This document shows positions 1 to 10,943 of a stretch of 64,000 bases of DNA, one piece after another. Positions within the stretch are counted from its first letter, which is position 1, and the number at the start of each line of letters is the position of its first letter. Origin of the DNA: Mixophyes australis (taxonomy: Eukaryota; Chordata; Amphibia; Anura; Limnodynastidae); assembly GCA_036250195.1 (NCBI GenBank), contig JAVHZZ010000010.1, positions 84,306,757-84,370,756 on the forward strand. The letters are read 5' to 3'. The translations under genes were made by a program, and so were the position numbers. Under the pieces are notes generated by a model that ran no database searches, was not told the DNA's origin, and saw only the letters and a program-made list of their open reading frames with translations.

Positions 1-280
1 CGTTATTCCGTCTTCAACTACACTTCCTTAATGGACTAGATTCTGATGCAACTTTGTTCATCTTCTTGCTTTTTGACTCTGAAATCATTATACAACAGCA
101 TATTTAGATGGCAGTAACTAACCTGTGAAGGGTGGATTTGCAACACACCTTGTACTGCCCAATAGATGTGCAGTATATCACTTCAAAACAATCGGTTTTC
201 AAGGAAAAGTCTGGTTCTTTAATCCCAAGAAGATTCCAGACATAAGGCACTGGTATAATAGCTGCTGAAAAATGTGTATT

Positions 281-295
281 AGAAAGTTACTTTCT
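281..295. repeat. 15-bp odd palindrome (representative)
   Basis: AGAAAGT-T-ACTTTCT has 7-bp perfect arms around one base. It is present in all units. No known role. Confidence 0.7.
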
Positions 296-550
296 CAGGA
301 TCAATTAGAAATCAATCACTTTTAAGGTCAAGGTAGAATGCAGGGAAAAATGTAGTTTTCAGTTCCATGGGACCTACAAAATAGTGTCAAGAATTGTATT
401 TCTACAAAGGAAATCTTTATGTTACTTGAGTAATCTTGGAGGTTAAATACTGTATTCACTTCTATCATTTTTGAGTAGAATTGGATTTTGACTGGATTTG
501 AACTGTTTGAACATATTCTTCTTTTTTAGCCCGTTGGGGCCGTTTTGAAT

Positions 551-554
551 AAAA
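551..554 (-). terminator. Pol III T4 terminator (representative, copy 1)
   Basis: AAAA on the plus strand reads TTTT on the gene strand, starting 20 nt past the tRNA 3' end. It is the only T4 within about 190 nt downstream. The same run lies 20-23 bases left of the gene in most copies up to 35, and 19-22 bases left in copies 18, 26, 31 and 33, where the context is TTAATTAAAATTT. In copies 36-54 only AAA remains. Confidence 0.8.
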
Positions 555-584
555 TTTTGCAGGTAACTCAGGACGACGAGGATG

Positions 585-595
585 GGATTCGAACC
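585..595 (-). promoter_or_regulatory. Internal Pol III B box (representative, copy 1)
   Basis: GGTTCGAATCC at tRNA positions 61-71 matches the B box bound by TFIIIC. It is intact in all copies except 27, 45 and 46 (GGTTTGAATCC) and 37 (one base deleted). Confidence 0.93.
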
Positions 596-637
596 CATGC
601 GTGCAGAGCACAATGGATTAGCAGTCCATCGCCTTAA

Positions 638-648
638 CCACTCGGCCA
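638..648 (-). promoter_or_regulatory. Internal Pol III A box (representative, copy 1)
   Basis: TGGCCGAGTGG at tRNA positions 8-18 matches the A-box consensus TRGYNNARNNG. The same element lies 7-17 bases inside the 5' end of every copy. It is altered at its last base (G to T) in copies 30, 32, 34 and 35 and tolerably changed (C12 to T) in copies 37, 40, 43, 45, 49, 52 and 54. Confidence 0.92.
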
Positions 649-655
649 CCTCGTC

Positions 656-700
656 CTACTTATATTTTAGACAGCAGTTTTTTCGAACATTTTTTGGAAA
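656..700 (-). promoter_or_regulatory. AT-rich 5' flank of tRNA (representative, copy 1)
   Basis: Immediately upstream of the gene strand start is TAAAATATAA at about -5 to -14, preceded by A-rich tracts. The TATA-like core is present in copies 1-17 and 19-23; in copy 18 and from copy 24 on it becomes TAAAAAATAA, or TAACAAATAA in 30-35. It lies closer to the gene than a usual TATA element, so a promoter role is uncertain. Confidence 0.4.
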
Positions 701-889
701 AACTCCTTTTAGACTGATGTTAAATTGAAATGTAGTGAGTTGTCTAGCCTTGAAGTGAATGCATTTTACCTATTTAGATTCTCATCGTTATCACAGGGAC
801 TGGATATAAATCCACTCGTAAATGAGCCTTTGCTTGATGATCATTTATACTACTTTCAGTTAAAATATATTTTTAAACTTCCTCTACCA

Positions 890-905
890 TGATGGTGCAC
901 CATCA
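890..905. repeat. 16-bp perfect palindrome in the spacer (representative)
   Basis: TGATGGTGCACCATCA is its own reverse complement. It recurs in every unit including the short ones, but is broken by one base (GCACAATCA) in units 24, 25, 28 and 29. Confidence 0.9.
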
Positions 906-1031
906 CAGACACAAATTCATATCTGATATAGCTGGTTAATAACATGACTTATGCTGATATTAGAGTGATAGAGTTCACTAAATGTTTGCATGAGTGTCCT
1001 TAATGAAAAGACTGACAATAAATAACAGGAG

Positions 1032-1048
1032 TTGAGTTTGAATCTCAG
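1032..1048 (+). other. T-arm-like hairpin in the spacer (representative)
   Basis: TTGAG-TTTGAAT-CTCAG can form a 5-bp stem (one G-T pair) with a 7-nt loop, resembling a tRNA T arm with TTTGAAT in place of TTCGAAT. It may be a relic of a tRNA or tRNA-derived SINE on the plus strand. I found no convincing A box at a proper distance. In units 26 and 27 the left arm is changed (GGACGTGAG). Confidence 0.3.
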
Positions 1049-1071
1049 CAGATCCTTTATTTGTGTCTTTC

Positions 1072-1090
1072 AACATCACAATTTGATGTT
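1072..1090. repeat. Inverted repeat with 7-bp arms (representative)
   Basis: AACATCA and TGATGTT flank a 5-base loop CAATT. It is conserved in nearly all units; copy 17's unit has one changed base beside it (CATCATAATT). Confidence 0.7.
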
Positions 1091-1720
1091 TGCTGCCATT
1101 GTAGAAGAAAAGAAGACAGTCACCCATGAATATGACATGCCAACTTCCGTTATTCCGTCTTCAACTACACTTCCTTAATGGACTAGATTCTGATGCAACT
1201 TTGTTCATCTTCTTGCTTTTTGACTCTGAAATCATTATACAACAGCATATTTAGATGGCAGTAACTAACCTGTGAAGGGTGGATTTGCAACACACCTTGT
1301 ACTGCCCAATAGATGTGCAGTATATCACTTCAAAACAATCGGTTTTCAAGGAAAAGTCTGGTTCTTTAATCCCAAGAAGATTCCAGACATAAGGCACTGG
1401 TATAATAGCTGCTGAAAAATGTGTATTAGAAAGTTACTTTCTCAGGATCAATTAGAAATCAATCACTTTTAAGGTCAAGGTAGAATGCAGGGAAAAATGT
1501 AGTTTTCAGTTCCATGGGACCTACAAAATAGTGTCAAGAATTGTATTTCTACAAAGGAAATCTTTATGTTACTTGAGTAATCTTGGAGGTTAAATACTGT
1601 ATTCACTTCTATCATTTTTGAGTAGAATTGGATTTTGACTGGATTTGAACTGTTTGAACATATTCTTTTTTTTTAGCCCGTTGGGGCCGTTTTGAATAAA
1701 ATTTTGCAGGTAACTCAGGA

Positions 1721-1802
1721 CGACGAGGATGGGATTCGAACCCATGCGTGCAGAGCACAATGGATTAGCAGTCCATCGCCTTAACCACTCGGCCACCTCG
1801 TC
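1721..1802 (-). tRNA. tRNA-Ser-GCT: tRNA-Ser(GCT), copy 2, consensus
   Basis: Unit 1148-2294. The gene is identical to copy 1. The tract left of the gene is an uninterrupted T9 (C-to-T at about 1668). The next unit to the right is the tRNA-less S1. Confidence 0.97.
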
Positions 1803-2294
1803 CTACTTATATTTTAGACAGCAGTTTTTTCGAACATTTTTTGGAAAAACTCCTTTTAGACTGATGTTAAATTGAAATGTAGTGAGTTGTCTAGCCTTGA
1901 AGTGAATGCATTTTACCTATTTAGATTCTCATCGTTATCACAGGGACTGGATATAAATCCACTCGTAAATGAGCCTTTGCTTGATGATCATTTATACTAC
2001 TTTCAGTTAAAATATATTTTTGAACTTCCTCTACCATGATGGTGCACCATCACAGACACAAATTCATATCTGATATAGCTGGTTAATAACATGACTTATG
2101 CTGATATTAGAGTGATAGAGTTCACTAAATGTTTGCATGAGTGTCCTTAATGAAAAGACTGACAATAAATAACAGGAGTTGAGTTTGAATCTCAGCAGAT
2201 CCTTTATTTGTGTCTTTCAACATCACAATTTGATGTTTGCTGCCATTGTAGAAGAAAAGAAGACAGTCACCCATGAATATGACATGCCAACTTC

Positions 2295-3047
2295 CGTTAT
2301 TCCGTCTTCAACTACACTTCCTTAATGGACTAGATTCTGATGCAACTTTGTTCATCTTCTTGCTTTTTGACTCTGAAATCATTATACAACAGCATATTTA
2401 GATGGCAGTAACTAACCTGTGAAGGGTGGATTTGCAACACACCTTGTACTGCCCAATAGATGTGCAGTATATCACTTCAAAACAATCGGTTTTCAAGGAA
2501 AAGTCTGGTTCTTTAATCCCAAGAAGATTCCAGACATAGGGCACTGGTATAATAGCTGCTGAAAAATGTGTATTAGAAAGTTACTTTCTCAGGATCAATT
2601 AGAAATCAATCACTTTTAAGGTCAAGGTAGAATGCAGGGAAAAATGTAGTTTTCAGTTCCATGGGACCTACAAAATAGTGTCAAGAATTGACACAGGGAC
2701 TGGATATAAATCCACTCGTAACTGAGCCTTTGCTTGATGATCATTTATACTACTTTCAGATAAAATATATTTTTGAACTTCCTCTACCATGATGGTGCAC
2801 CATCACAGACACAAATTCATATCTGATATAGCTGGTTAATAACATGACTTATGCTGATATTAGAGTGATAGAGTTCACTAAATGTTTGCATGAGTGTCCT
2901 TAATGAAAAGACTGACAATAAATAACAGGAGTTGAGTTTGAATCTCAGCAGATCCTTTATTTGTGTCTTTCAACATCACAATTTGATGTTTGCTGCCATT
3001 GTAGAAGAAAAGAAGACAGTCATCCATGAATATGACATGCCAACTTC
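2295..3047. repeat. Short 753-bp unit lacking the tRNA (S1)
   Basis: Relative to a full unit, the bases corresponding to 397-791 of unit 1 are missing and one A stands at the junction (GAATTG-A-CACAGGG). This is a 395-bp loss with a 1-bp filler and removes the whole tRNA, its terminator and its 5' flank. The remainder carries AACTGAGCC, CAGATAAAAT and CAGTCATCC, which are middle-block variants, plus CATAGGGCAC found only in the short units. Confidence 0.96.
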
Positions 3048-3620
3048 CGTTATTCCGTCTTCAACTACACTTCCTTAATGGACTAGATTCTGATGCAACT
3101 TTGTTCATCTTCTTGCTTTTTGACTCTGAAATCATTATACAACAGCATATTTAGATGGCAGTAACTAACCTGTGAAGGGTGGATTTGCAACACACCTTGT
3201 ACTGCCCAATAGATGTGCAGTATATCACTTCAAAACAATCGGTTTTCAAGGAAAAGTCTGGTTCTTTAATCCCAAGAAGATTCCAGACATAAGGCACTGG
3301 TATAATAGCTGCTGAAAAATGTGTATTAGAAAGTTACTTTCTCAGGATCAATTAGAAATCAATCACTTTTAAGGTCAAGGTAGAATGCAGGGAAAAATGT
3401 AGTTTTCAGTTCCATGGGACCTACAAAATAGTGTCAAGAATTGTATTTCTACAAAGGAAATCTTTATGTTACTTGAGTAATCTTGGAGGTTAAATACTGT
3501 ATTCACTTCTATCATTTTTGAGTAGAATTGGATTTTGACTGGATTTGAACTGTTTGAACATATTCTTCTTTTTTAGCCCGTTGGGGCCGTTTTGAATAAA
3601 ATTTTGCAGGTAACTCAGGA

Positions 3621-3702
3621 CGACGAGGATGGGATTCGAACCCATGCGTGCAGAGCACAATGGATTAGCAGTCCATCGCCTTAACCACTCGGCCACCTCG
3701 TC
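3621..3702 (-). tRNA. tRNA-Ser-GCT: tRNA-Ser(GCT), copy 3, consensus
   Basis: Unit 3048-4194, between short units S1 and S2. Identical to copy 1, T4 terminator present. Confidence 0.97.
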
Positions 3703-4194
3703 CTACTTATATTTTAGACAGCAGTTTTTTCGAACATTTTTTGGAAAAACTCCTTTTAGACTGATGTTAAATTGAAATGTAGTGAGTTGTCTAGCCTTGA
3801 AGTGAATGCATTTTACCTATTTAGATTCTCATCGTTATCACAGGGACTGGATATAAATCCACTCGTAAATGAGCCTTTGCTTGATGATCATTTATACTAC
3901 TTTCAGTTAAAATATATTTTTGAACTTCCTCTACCATGATGGTGCACCATCACAGACACAAATTCATATCTGATATAGCTGGTTAATAACATGACTTATG
4001 CTGATATTAGAGTGATAGAGTTCACTAAATGTTTGCATGAGTGTCCTTAATGAAAAGACTGACAATAAATAACAGGAGTTGAGTTTGAATCTCAGCAGAT
4101 CCTTTATTTGTGTCTTTCAACATCACAATTTGATGTTTGCTGCCATTGTAGAAGAAAAGAAGACAGTCACCCATGAATATGACATGCCAACTTC

Positions 4195-4947
4195 CGTTAT
4201 TCCGTCTTCAACTACACTTCCTTAATGGACTAGATTCTGATGCAACTTTGTTCATCTTCTTGCTTTTTGACTCTGAAATCATTATACAACAGCATATTTA
4301 GATGGCAGTAACTAACCTGTGAAGGGTGGATTTGCAACACACCTTGTACTGCCCAATAGATGTGCAGTATATCACTTCAAAACAATCGGTTTTCAAGGAA
4401 AAGTCTGGTTCTTTAATCCCAAGAAGATTCCAGACATAGGGCACTGGTATAATAGCTGCTGAAAAATGTGTATTAGAAAGTTACTTTCTCAGGATCAATT
4501 AGAAATCAATCACTTTTAAGGTCAAGGTAGAATGCAGGGAAAAATGTAGTTTTCAGTTCCATGGGACCTACAAAATAGTGTCAAGAATTGACACAGGGAC
4601 TGGATATAAATCCACTCGTAACTGAGCCTTTGCTTGATGATCATTTATACTACTTTCAGATAAAATATATTTTTGAACTTCCTCTACCATGATGGTGCAC
4701 CATCACAGACACAAATTCATATCTGATATAGCTGGTTAATAACATGACTTATGCTGATATTAGAGTGATAGAGTTCACTAAATGTTTGCATGAGTGTCCT
4801 TAATGAAAAGACTGACAATAAATAACAGGAGTTGAGTTTGAATCTCAGCAGATCCTTTATTTGTGTCTTTCAACATCACAATTTGATGTTTGCTGCCATT
4901 GTAGAAGAAAAGAAGACAGTCATCCATGAATATGACATGCCAACTTC
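4195..4947. repeat. Short 753-bp unit lacking the tRNA (S2)
   Basis: It has the same junction, filler A and diagnostic variants as S1, so it descends from the same deletion event and was multiplied together with its neighbour. Confidence 0.96.
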
Positions 4948-5520
4948 CGTTATTCCGTCTTCAACTACACTTCCTTAATGGACTAGATTCTGATGCAACT
5001 TTGTTCATCTTCTTGCTTTTTGACTCTGAAATCATTATACAACAGCATATTTAGATGGCAGTAACTAACCTGTGAAGGGTGGATTTGCAACACACCTTGT
5101 ACTGCCCAATAGATGTGCAGTATATCACTTCAAAACAATCGGTTTTCAAGGAAAAGTCTGGTTCTTTAATCCCAAGAAGATTCCAGACATAAGGCACTGG
5201 TATAATAGCTGCTGAAAAATGTGTATTAGAAAGTTACTTTCTCAGGATCAATTAGAAATCAATCACTTTTAAGGTCAAGGTAGAATGCAGGGAAAAATGT
5301 AGTTTTCAGTTCCATGGGACCTACAAAATAGTGTCAAGAATTGTATTTCTACAAAGGAAATCTTTATGTTACTTGAGTAATCTTGGAGGTTAAATACTGT
5401 ATTCACTTCTATCATTTTTGAGTAGAATTGGATTTTGACTGGATTTGAACTGTTTGAACATATTCTTCTTTTTTAGCCCGTTGGGGCCGTTTTGAATAAA
5501 ATTTTGCAGGTAACTCAGGA

Positions 5521-5602
5521 CGACGAGGATGGGATTCGAACCCATGCGTGCAGAGCACAATGGATTAGCAGTCCATCGCCTTAACCACTCGGCCACCTCG
5601 TC
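5521..5602 (-). tRNA. tRNA-Ser-GCT: tRNA-Ser(GCT), copy 4, consensus
   Basis: Unit 4948-6094, between S2 and S3. Identical to copy 3 in gene and flanks. Confidence 0.97.
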
Positions 5603-6094
5603 CTACTTATATTTTAGACAGCAGTTTTTTCGAACATTTTTTGGAAAAACTCCTTTTAGACTGATGTTAAATTGAAATGTAGTGAGTTGTCTAGCCTTGA
5701 AGTGAATGCATTTTACCTATTTAGATTCTCATCGTTATCACAGGGACTGGATATAAATCCACTCGTAAATGAGCCTTTGCTTGATGATCATTTATACTAC
5801 TTTCAGTTAAAATATATTTTTGAACTTCCTCTACCATGATGGTGCACCATCACAGACACAAATTCATATCTGATATAGCTGGTTAATAACATGACTTATG
5901 CTGATATTAGAGTGATAGAGTTCACTAAATGTTTGCATGAGTGTCCTTAATGAAAAGACTGACAATAAATAACAGGAGTTGAGTTTGAATCTCAGCAGAT
6001 CCTTTATTTGTGTCTTTCAACATCACAATTTGATGTTTGCTGCCATTGTAGAAGAAAAGAAGACAGTCACCCATGAATATGACATGCCAACTTC

Positions 6095-6847
6095 CGTTAT
6101 TCCGTCTTCAACTACACTTCCTTAATGGACTAGATTCTGATGCAACTTTGTTCATCTTCTTGCTTTTTGACTCTGAAATCATTATACAACAGCATATTTA
6201 GATGGCAGTAACTAACCTGTGAAGGGTGGATTTGCAACACACCTTGTACTGCCCAATAGATGTGCAGTATATCACTTCAAAACAATCGGTTTTCAAGGAA
6301 AAGTCTGGTTCTTTAATCCCAAGAAGATTCCAGACATAGGGCACTGGTATAATAGCTGCTGAAAAATGTGTATTAGAAAGTTACTTTCTCAGGATCAATT
6401 AGAAATCAATCACTTTTAAGGTCAAGGTAGAATGCAGGGAAAAATGTAGTTTTCAGTTCCATGGGACCTACAAAATAGTGTCAAGAATTGACACAGGGAC
6501 TGGATATAAATCCACTCGTAACTGAGCCTTTGCTTGATGATCATTTATACTACTTTCAGATAAAATATATTTTTGAACTTCCTCTACCATGATGGTGCAC
6601 CATCACAGACACAAATTCATATCTGATATAGCTGGTTAATAACATGACTTATGCTGATATTAGAGTGATAGAGTTCACTAAATGTTTGCATGAGTGTCCT
6701 TAATGAAAAGACTGACAATAAATAACAGGAGTTGAGTTTGAATCTCAGCAGATCCTTTATTTGTGTCTTTCAACATCACAATTTGATGTTTGCTGCCATT
6801 GTAGAAGAAAAGAAGACAGTCATCCATGAATATGACATGCCAACTTC
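6095..6847. repeat. Short 753-bp unit lacking the tRNA (S3)
   Basis: Third copy of the deleted unit, with the same junction as S1 and S2. After it, units 5-17 follow without another deletion. Confidence 0.96.
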
Positions 6848-7420
6848 CGTTATTCCGTCTTCAACTACACTTCCTTAATGGACTAGATTCTGATGCAACT
6901 TTGTTCATCTTCTTGCTTTTTGACTCTGAAATCATTATACAACAGCATATTTAGATGGCAGTAACTAACCTGTGAAGGGTGGATTTGCAACACACCTTGT
7001 ACTGCCCAATAGATGTGCAGTATATCACTTCAAAACAATCGGTTTTCAAGGAAAAGTCTGGTTCTTTAATCCCAAGAAGATTCCAGACATAAGGCACTGG
7101 TATAATAGCTGCTGAAAAATGTGTATTAGAAAGTTACTTTCTCAGGATCAATTAGAAATCAATCACTTTTAAGGTCAAGGTAGAATGCAGGGAAAAATGT
7201 AGTTTTCAGTTCCATGGGACCTACAAAATAGTGTCAAGAATTGTATTTCTACAAAGGAAATCTTTATGTTACTTGAGTAATCTTGGAGGTTAAATACTGT
7301 ATTCACTTCTATCATTTTTGAGTAGAATTGGATTTTGACTGGATTTGAACTGTTTGAACATATTCTTCTTTTTTAGCCCGTTGGGGCCGTTTTGAATAAA
7401 ATTTTGCAGGTAACTCAGGA

Positions 7421-7502
7421 CGACGAGGATGGGATTCGAACCCATGCGTGCAGAGCACAATGGATTAGCAGTCCATCGCCTTAACCACTCGGCCACCTCG
7501 TC
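7421..7502 (-). tRNA. tRNA-Ser-GCT: tRNA-Ser(GCT), copy 5, consensus
   Basis: Unit 6848-7994, after S3. Gene unchanged; the spacer carries the TAAACTTCC variant. Confidence 0.97.
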
Positions 7503-8567
7503 CTACTTATATTTTAGACAGCAGTTTTTTCGAACATTTTTTGGAAAAACTCCTTTTAGACTGATGTTAAATTGAAATGTAGTGAGTTGTCTAGCCTTGA
7601 AGTGAATGCATTTTACCTATTTAGATTCTCATCGTTATCACAGGGACTGGATATAAATCCACTCGTAAATGAGCCTTTGCTTGATGATCATTTATACTAC
7701 TTTCAGTTAAAATATATTTTTAAACTTCCTCTACCATGATGGTGCACCATCACAGACACAAATTCATATCTGATATAGCTGGTTAATAACATGACTTATG
7801 CTGATATTAGAGTGATAGAGTTCACTAAATGTTTGCATGAGTGTCCTTAATGAAAAGACTGACAATAAATAACAGGAGTTGAGTTTGAATCTCAGCAGAT
7901 CCTTTATTTGTGTCTTTCAACATCACAATTTGATGTTTGCTGCCATTGTAGAAGAAAAGAAGACAGTCACCCATGAATATGACATGCCAACTTCCGTTAT
8001 TCCGTCTTCAACTACACTTCCTTAATGGACTAGATTCTGATGCAACTTTGTTCATCTTCTTGCTTTTTGACTCTGAAATCATTATACAACAGCATATTTA
8101 GATGGCAGTAACTAACCTGTGAAGGGTGGATTTGCAACACACCTTGTACTGCCCAATAGATGTGCAGTATATCACTTCAAAACAATCGGTTTTCAAGGAA
8201 AAGTCTGGTTCTTTAATCCCAAGAAGATTCCAGACATAAGGCACTGGTATAATAGCTGCTGAAAAATGTGTATTAGAAAGTTACTTTCTCAGGATCAATT
8301 AGAAATCAATCACTTTTAAGGTCAAGGTAGAATGCAGGGAAAAATGTAGTTTTCAGTTCCATGGGACCTACAAAATAGTGTCAAGAATTGTATTTCTACA
8401 AAGGAAATCTTTATGTTACTTGAGTAATCTTGGAGGTTAAATACTGTATTCACTTCTATCATTTTTGAGTAGAATTGGATTTTGACTGGATTTGAACTGT
8501 TTGAACATATTCTTTTTTTTTAGCCCGTTGGGGCCGTTTTGAATAAAATTTTGCAGGTAACTCAGGA

Positions 8568-8649
8568 CGACGAGGATGGGATTCGAACCCATGCGTGCAG
8601 AGCACAATGGATTAGCAGTCCATCGCCTTAACCACTCGGCCACCTCGTC
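8568..8649 (-). tRNA. tRNA-Ser-GCT: tRNA-Ser(GCT), copy 6, consensus
   Basis: Unit 7995-9141. T9-tract type with TGAACTTCC, like copy 2. Confidence 0.97.
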
Positions 8650-9714
8650 CTACTTATATTTTAGACAGCAGTTTTTTCGAACATTTTTTGGAAAAACTCC
8701 TTTTAGACTGATGTTAAATTGAAATGTAGTGAGTTGTCTAGCCTTGAAGTGAATGCATTTTACCTATTTAGATTCTCATCGTTATCACAGGGACTGGATA
8801 TAAATCCACTCGTAAATGAGCCTTTGCTTGATGATCATTTATACTACTTTCAGTTAAAATATATTTTTGAACTTCCTCTACCATGATGGTGCACCATCAC
8901 AGACACAAATTCATATCTGATATAGCTGGTTAATAACATGACTTATGCTGATATTAGAGTGATAGAGTTCACTAAATGTTTGCATGAGTGTCCTTAATGA
9001 AAAGACTGACAATAAATAACAGGAGTTGAGTTTGAATCTCAGCAGATCCTTTATTTGTGTCTTTCAACATCACAATTTGATGTTTGCTGCCATTGTAGAA
9101 GAAAAGAAGACAGTCACCCATGAATATGACATGCCAACTTCCGTTATTCCGTCTTCAACTACACTTCCTTAATGGACTAGATTCTGATGCAACTTTGTTC
9201 ATCTTCTTGCTTTTTGACTCTGAAATCATTATACAACAGCATATTTAGATGGCAGTAACTAACCTGTGAAGGGTGGATTTGCAACACACCTTGTACTGCC
9301 CAATAGATGTGCAGTATATCACTTCAAAACAATCGGTTTTCAAGGAAAAGTCTGGTTCTTTAATCCCAAGAAGATTCCAGACATAAGGCACTGGTATAAT
9401 AGCTGCTGAAAAATGTGTATTAGAAAGTTACTTTCTCAGGATCAATTAGAAATCAATCACTTTTAAGGTCAAGGTAGAATGCAGGGAAAAATGTAGTTTT
9501 CAGTTCCATGGGACCTACAAAATAGTGTCAAGAATTGTATTTCTACAAAGGAAATCTTTATGTTACTTGAGTAATCTTGGAGGTTAAATACTGTATTCAC
9601 TTCTATCATTTTTGAGTAGAATTGGATTTTGACTGGATTTGAACTGTTTGAACATATTCTTTTTTTTTAGCCCGTTGGGGCCGTTTTGAATAAAATTTTG
9701 CAGGTAACTCAGGA

Positions 9715-9796
9715 CGACGAGGATGGGATTCGAACCCATGCGTGCAGAGCACAATGGATTAGCAGTCCATCGCCTTAACCACTCGGCCACCTCGTC
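9715..9796 (-). tRNA. tRNA-Ser-GCT: tRNA-Ser(GCT), copy 7, consensus
   Basis: Unit 9142-10288. T9-tract type; reads the same as unit 6. Confidence 0.97.
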
Positions 9797-10861
9797 CTAC
9801 TTATATTTTAGACAGCAGTTTTTTCGAACATTTTTTGGAAAAACTCCTTTTAGACTGATGTTAAATTGAAATGTAGTGAGTTGTCTAGCCTTGAAGTGAA
9901 TGCATTTTACCTATTTAGATTCTCATCGTTATCACAGGGACTGGATATAAATCCACTCGTAAATGAGCCTTTGCTTGATGATCATTTATACTACTTTCAG
10001 TTAAAATATATTTTTGAACTTCCTCTACCATGATGGTGCACCATCACAGACACAAATTCATATCTGATATAGCTGGTTAATAACATGACTTATGCTGATA
10101 TTAGAGTGATAGAGTTCACTAAATGTTTGCATGAGTGTCCTTAATGAAAAGACTGACAATAAATAACAGGAGTTGAGTTTGAATCTCAGCAGATCCTTTA
10201 TTTGTGTCTTTCAACATCACAATTTGATGTTTGCTGCCATTGTAGAAGAAAAGAAGACAGTCACCCATGAATATGACATGCCAACTTCCGTTATTCCGTC
10301 TTCAACTACACTTCCTTAATGGACTAGATTCTGATGCAACTTTGTTCATCTTCTTGCTTTTTGACTCTGAAATCATTATACAACAGCATATTTAGATGGC
10401 AGTAACTAACCTGTGAAGGGTGGATTTGCAACACACCTTGTACTGCCCAATAGATGTGCAGTATATCACTTCAAAACAATCGGTTTTCAAGGAAAAGTCT
10501 GGTTCTTTAATCCCAAGAAGATTCCAGACATAAGGCACTGGTATAATAGCTGCTGAAAAATGTGTATTAGAAAGTTACTTTCTCAGGATCAATTAGAAAT
10601 CAATCACTTTTAAGGTCAAGGTAGAATGCAGGGAAAAATGTAGTTTTCAGTTCCATGGGACCTACAAAATAGTGTCAAGAATTGTATTTCTACAAAGGAA
10701 ATCTTTATGTTACTTGAGTAATCTTGGAGGTTAAATACTGTATTCACTTCTATCATTTTTGAGTAGAATTGGATTTTGACTGGATTTGAACTGTTTGAAC
10801 ATATTCTTCTTTTTTAGCCCGTTGGGGCCGTTTTGAATAAAATTTTGCAGGTAACTCAGGA

Positions 10862-10943
10862 CGACGAGGATGGGATTCGAACCCATGCGTGCAGAGCACA
10901 ATGGATTAGCAGTCCATCGCCTTAACCACTCGGCCACCTCGTC
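10862..10943 (-). tRNA. tRNA-Ser-GCT: tRNA-Ser(GCT), copy 8, consensus
   Basis: Unit 10289-11435. C-interrupted T tract with TAAACTTCC, like units 1 and 5. Confidence 0.97.

Larger units (their letters stand above)
574..655 (-). tRNA. tRNA-Ser-GCT: tRNA-Ser(GCT), copy 1, consensus
   Basis: Serine tRNA reading AGC and AGU codons in cytosolic translation. Read on the minus strand it is 82 nt and folds as a class II tRNA. The acceptor pairs 1-7 with 75-81 without mismatch. D stem is 10-12/23-25 and anticodon stem 27-31/39-43, with anticodon GCT at 34-36. A long variable arm has stem 45-48/52-55. The T stem is 58-62/70-74 with loop TTCGAAT, and the discriminator G is at 82, as eukaryotic serine tRNAs require. 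A box TGGCCGAGTGG (8-18) and B box GGTTCGAATCC (61-71) fit the Pol III consensus. No intron and no encoded CCA. It sits in unit 1-1147. The sequence is nearly that of vertebrate tRNA-Ser(GCT). Confidence 0.98.
656..1720. other. Spacer between tRNA copies 1 and 2 (representative)
   Basis: This is the AT-rich ~1,065-bp spacer found between all neighbouring copies. I see no second tRNA, 5S-like gene or credible protein gene on either strand. It holds poly-T tracts near the gene (plus strand), a 16-bp palindrome, a T-arm-like hairpin, a 7-bp-arm hairpin and a 15-bp odd palindrome, listed separately. Every gap between tRNAs in the window has this content, apart from the three short units. Confidence 0.85.
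2295..7994. repeat. Three 1,900-bp dimers (short unit + full unit)
   Basis: S1+unit 3 (2295-4194), S2+unit 4 (4195-6094) and S3+unit 5 (6095-7994) form a 753+1,147 bp repeat. The dimers read as identical apart from the TGAAC/TAAAC site near the end of unit 5 (about 7730). Confidence 0.92.

Noticed and set aside
443..649. A minus-strand reading frame of 68 codons repeated in most units
   Set aside because: It starts at a GTG inside the tRNA acceptor/A box and runs through the tRNA and its trailer. It varies with tRNA changes (stop in copy 21, lost start in copy 32, early stop in 36-54), so it is a shadow of the RNA gene.
574..655. Plus-strand tRNA reading of the same segment
   Set aside because: A/B box order, acceptor pairing and anticodon only make sense on the minus strand.
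1018..1023. AATAAA in the spacer as a poly(A) signal
   Set aside because: The spacer is AT-rich and no upstream gene exists, so a chance match is more likely.
929..1048. TAGCTGGTT plus the T-arm-like element as a second Pol III gene
   Set aside because: The first motif lacks the conserved A of the A box, and the ~100-bp distance and absence of acceptor or anticodon stems do not support a gene.
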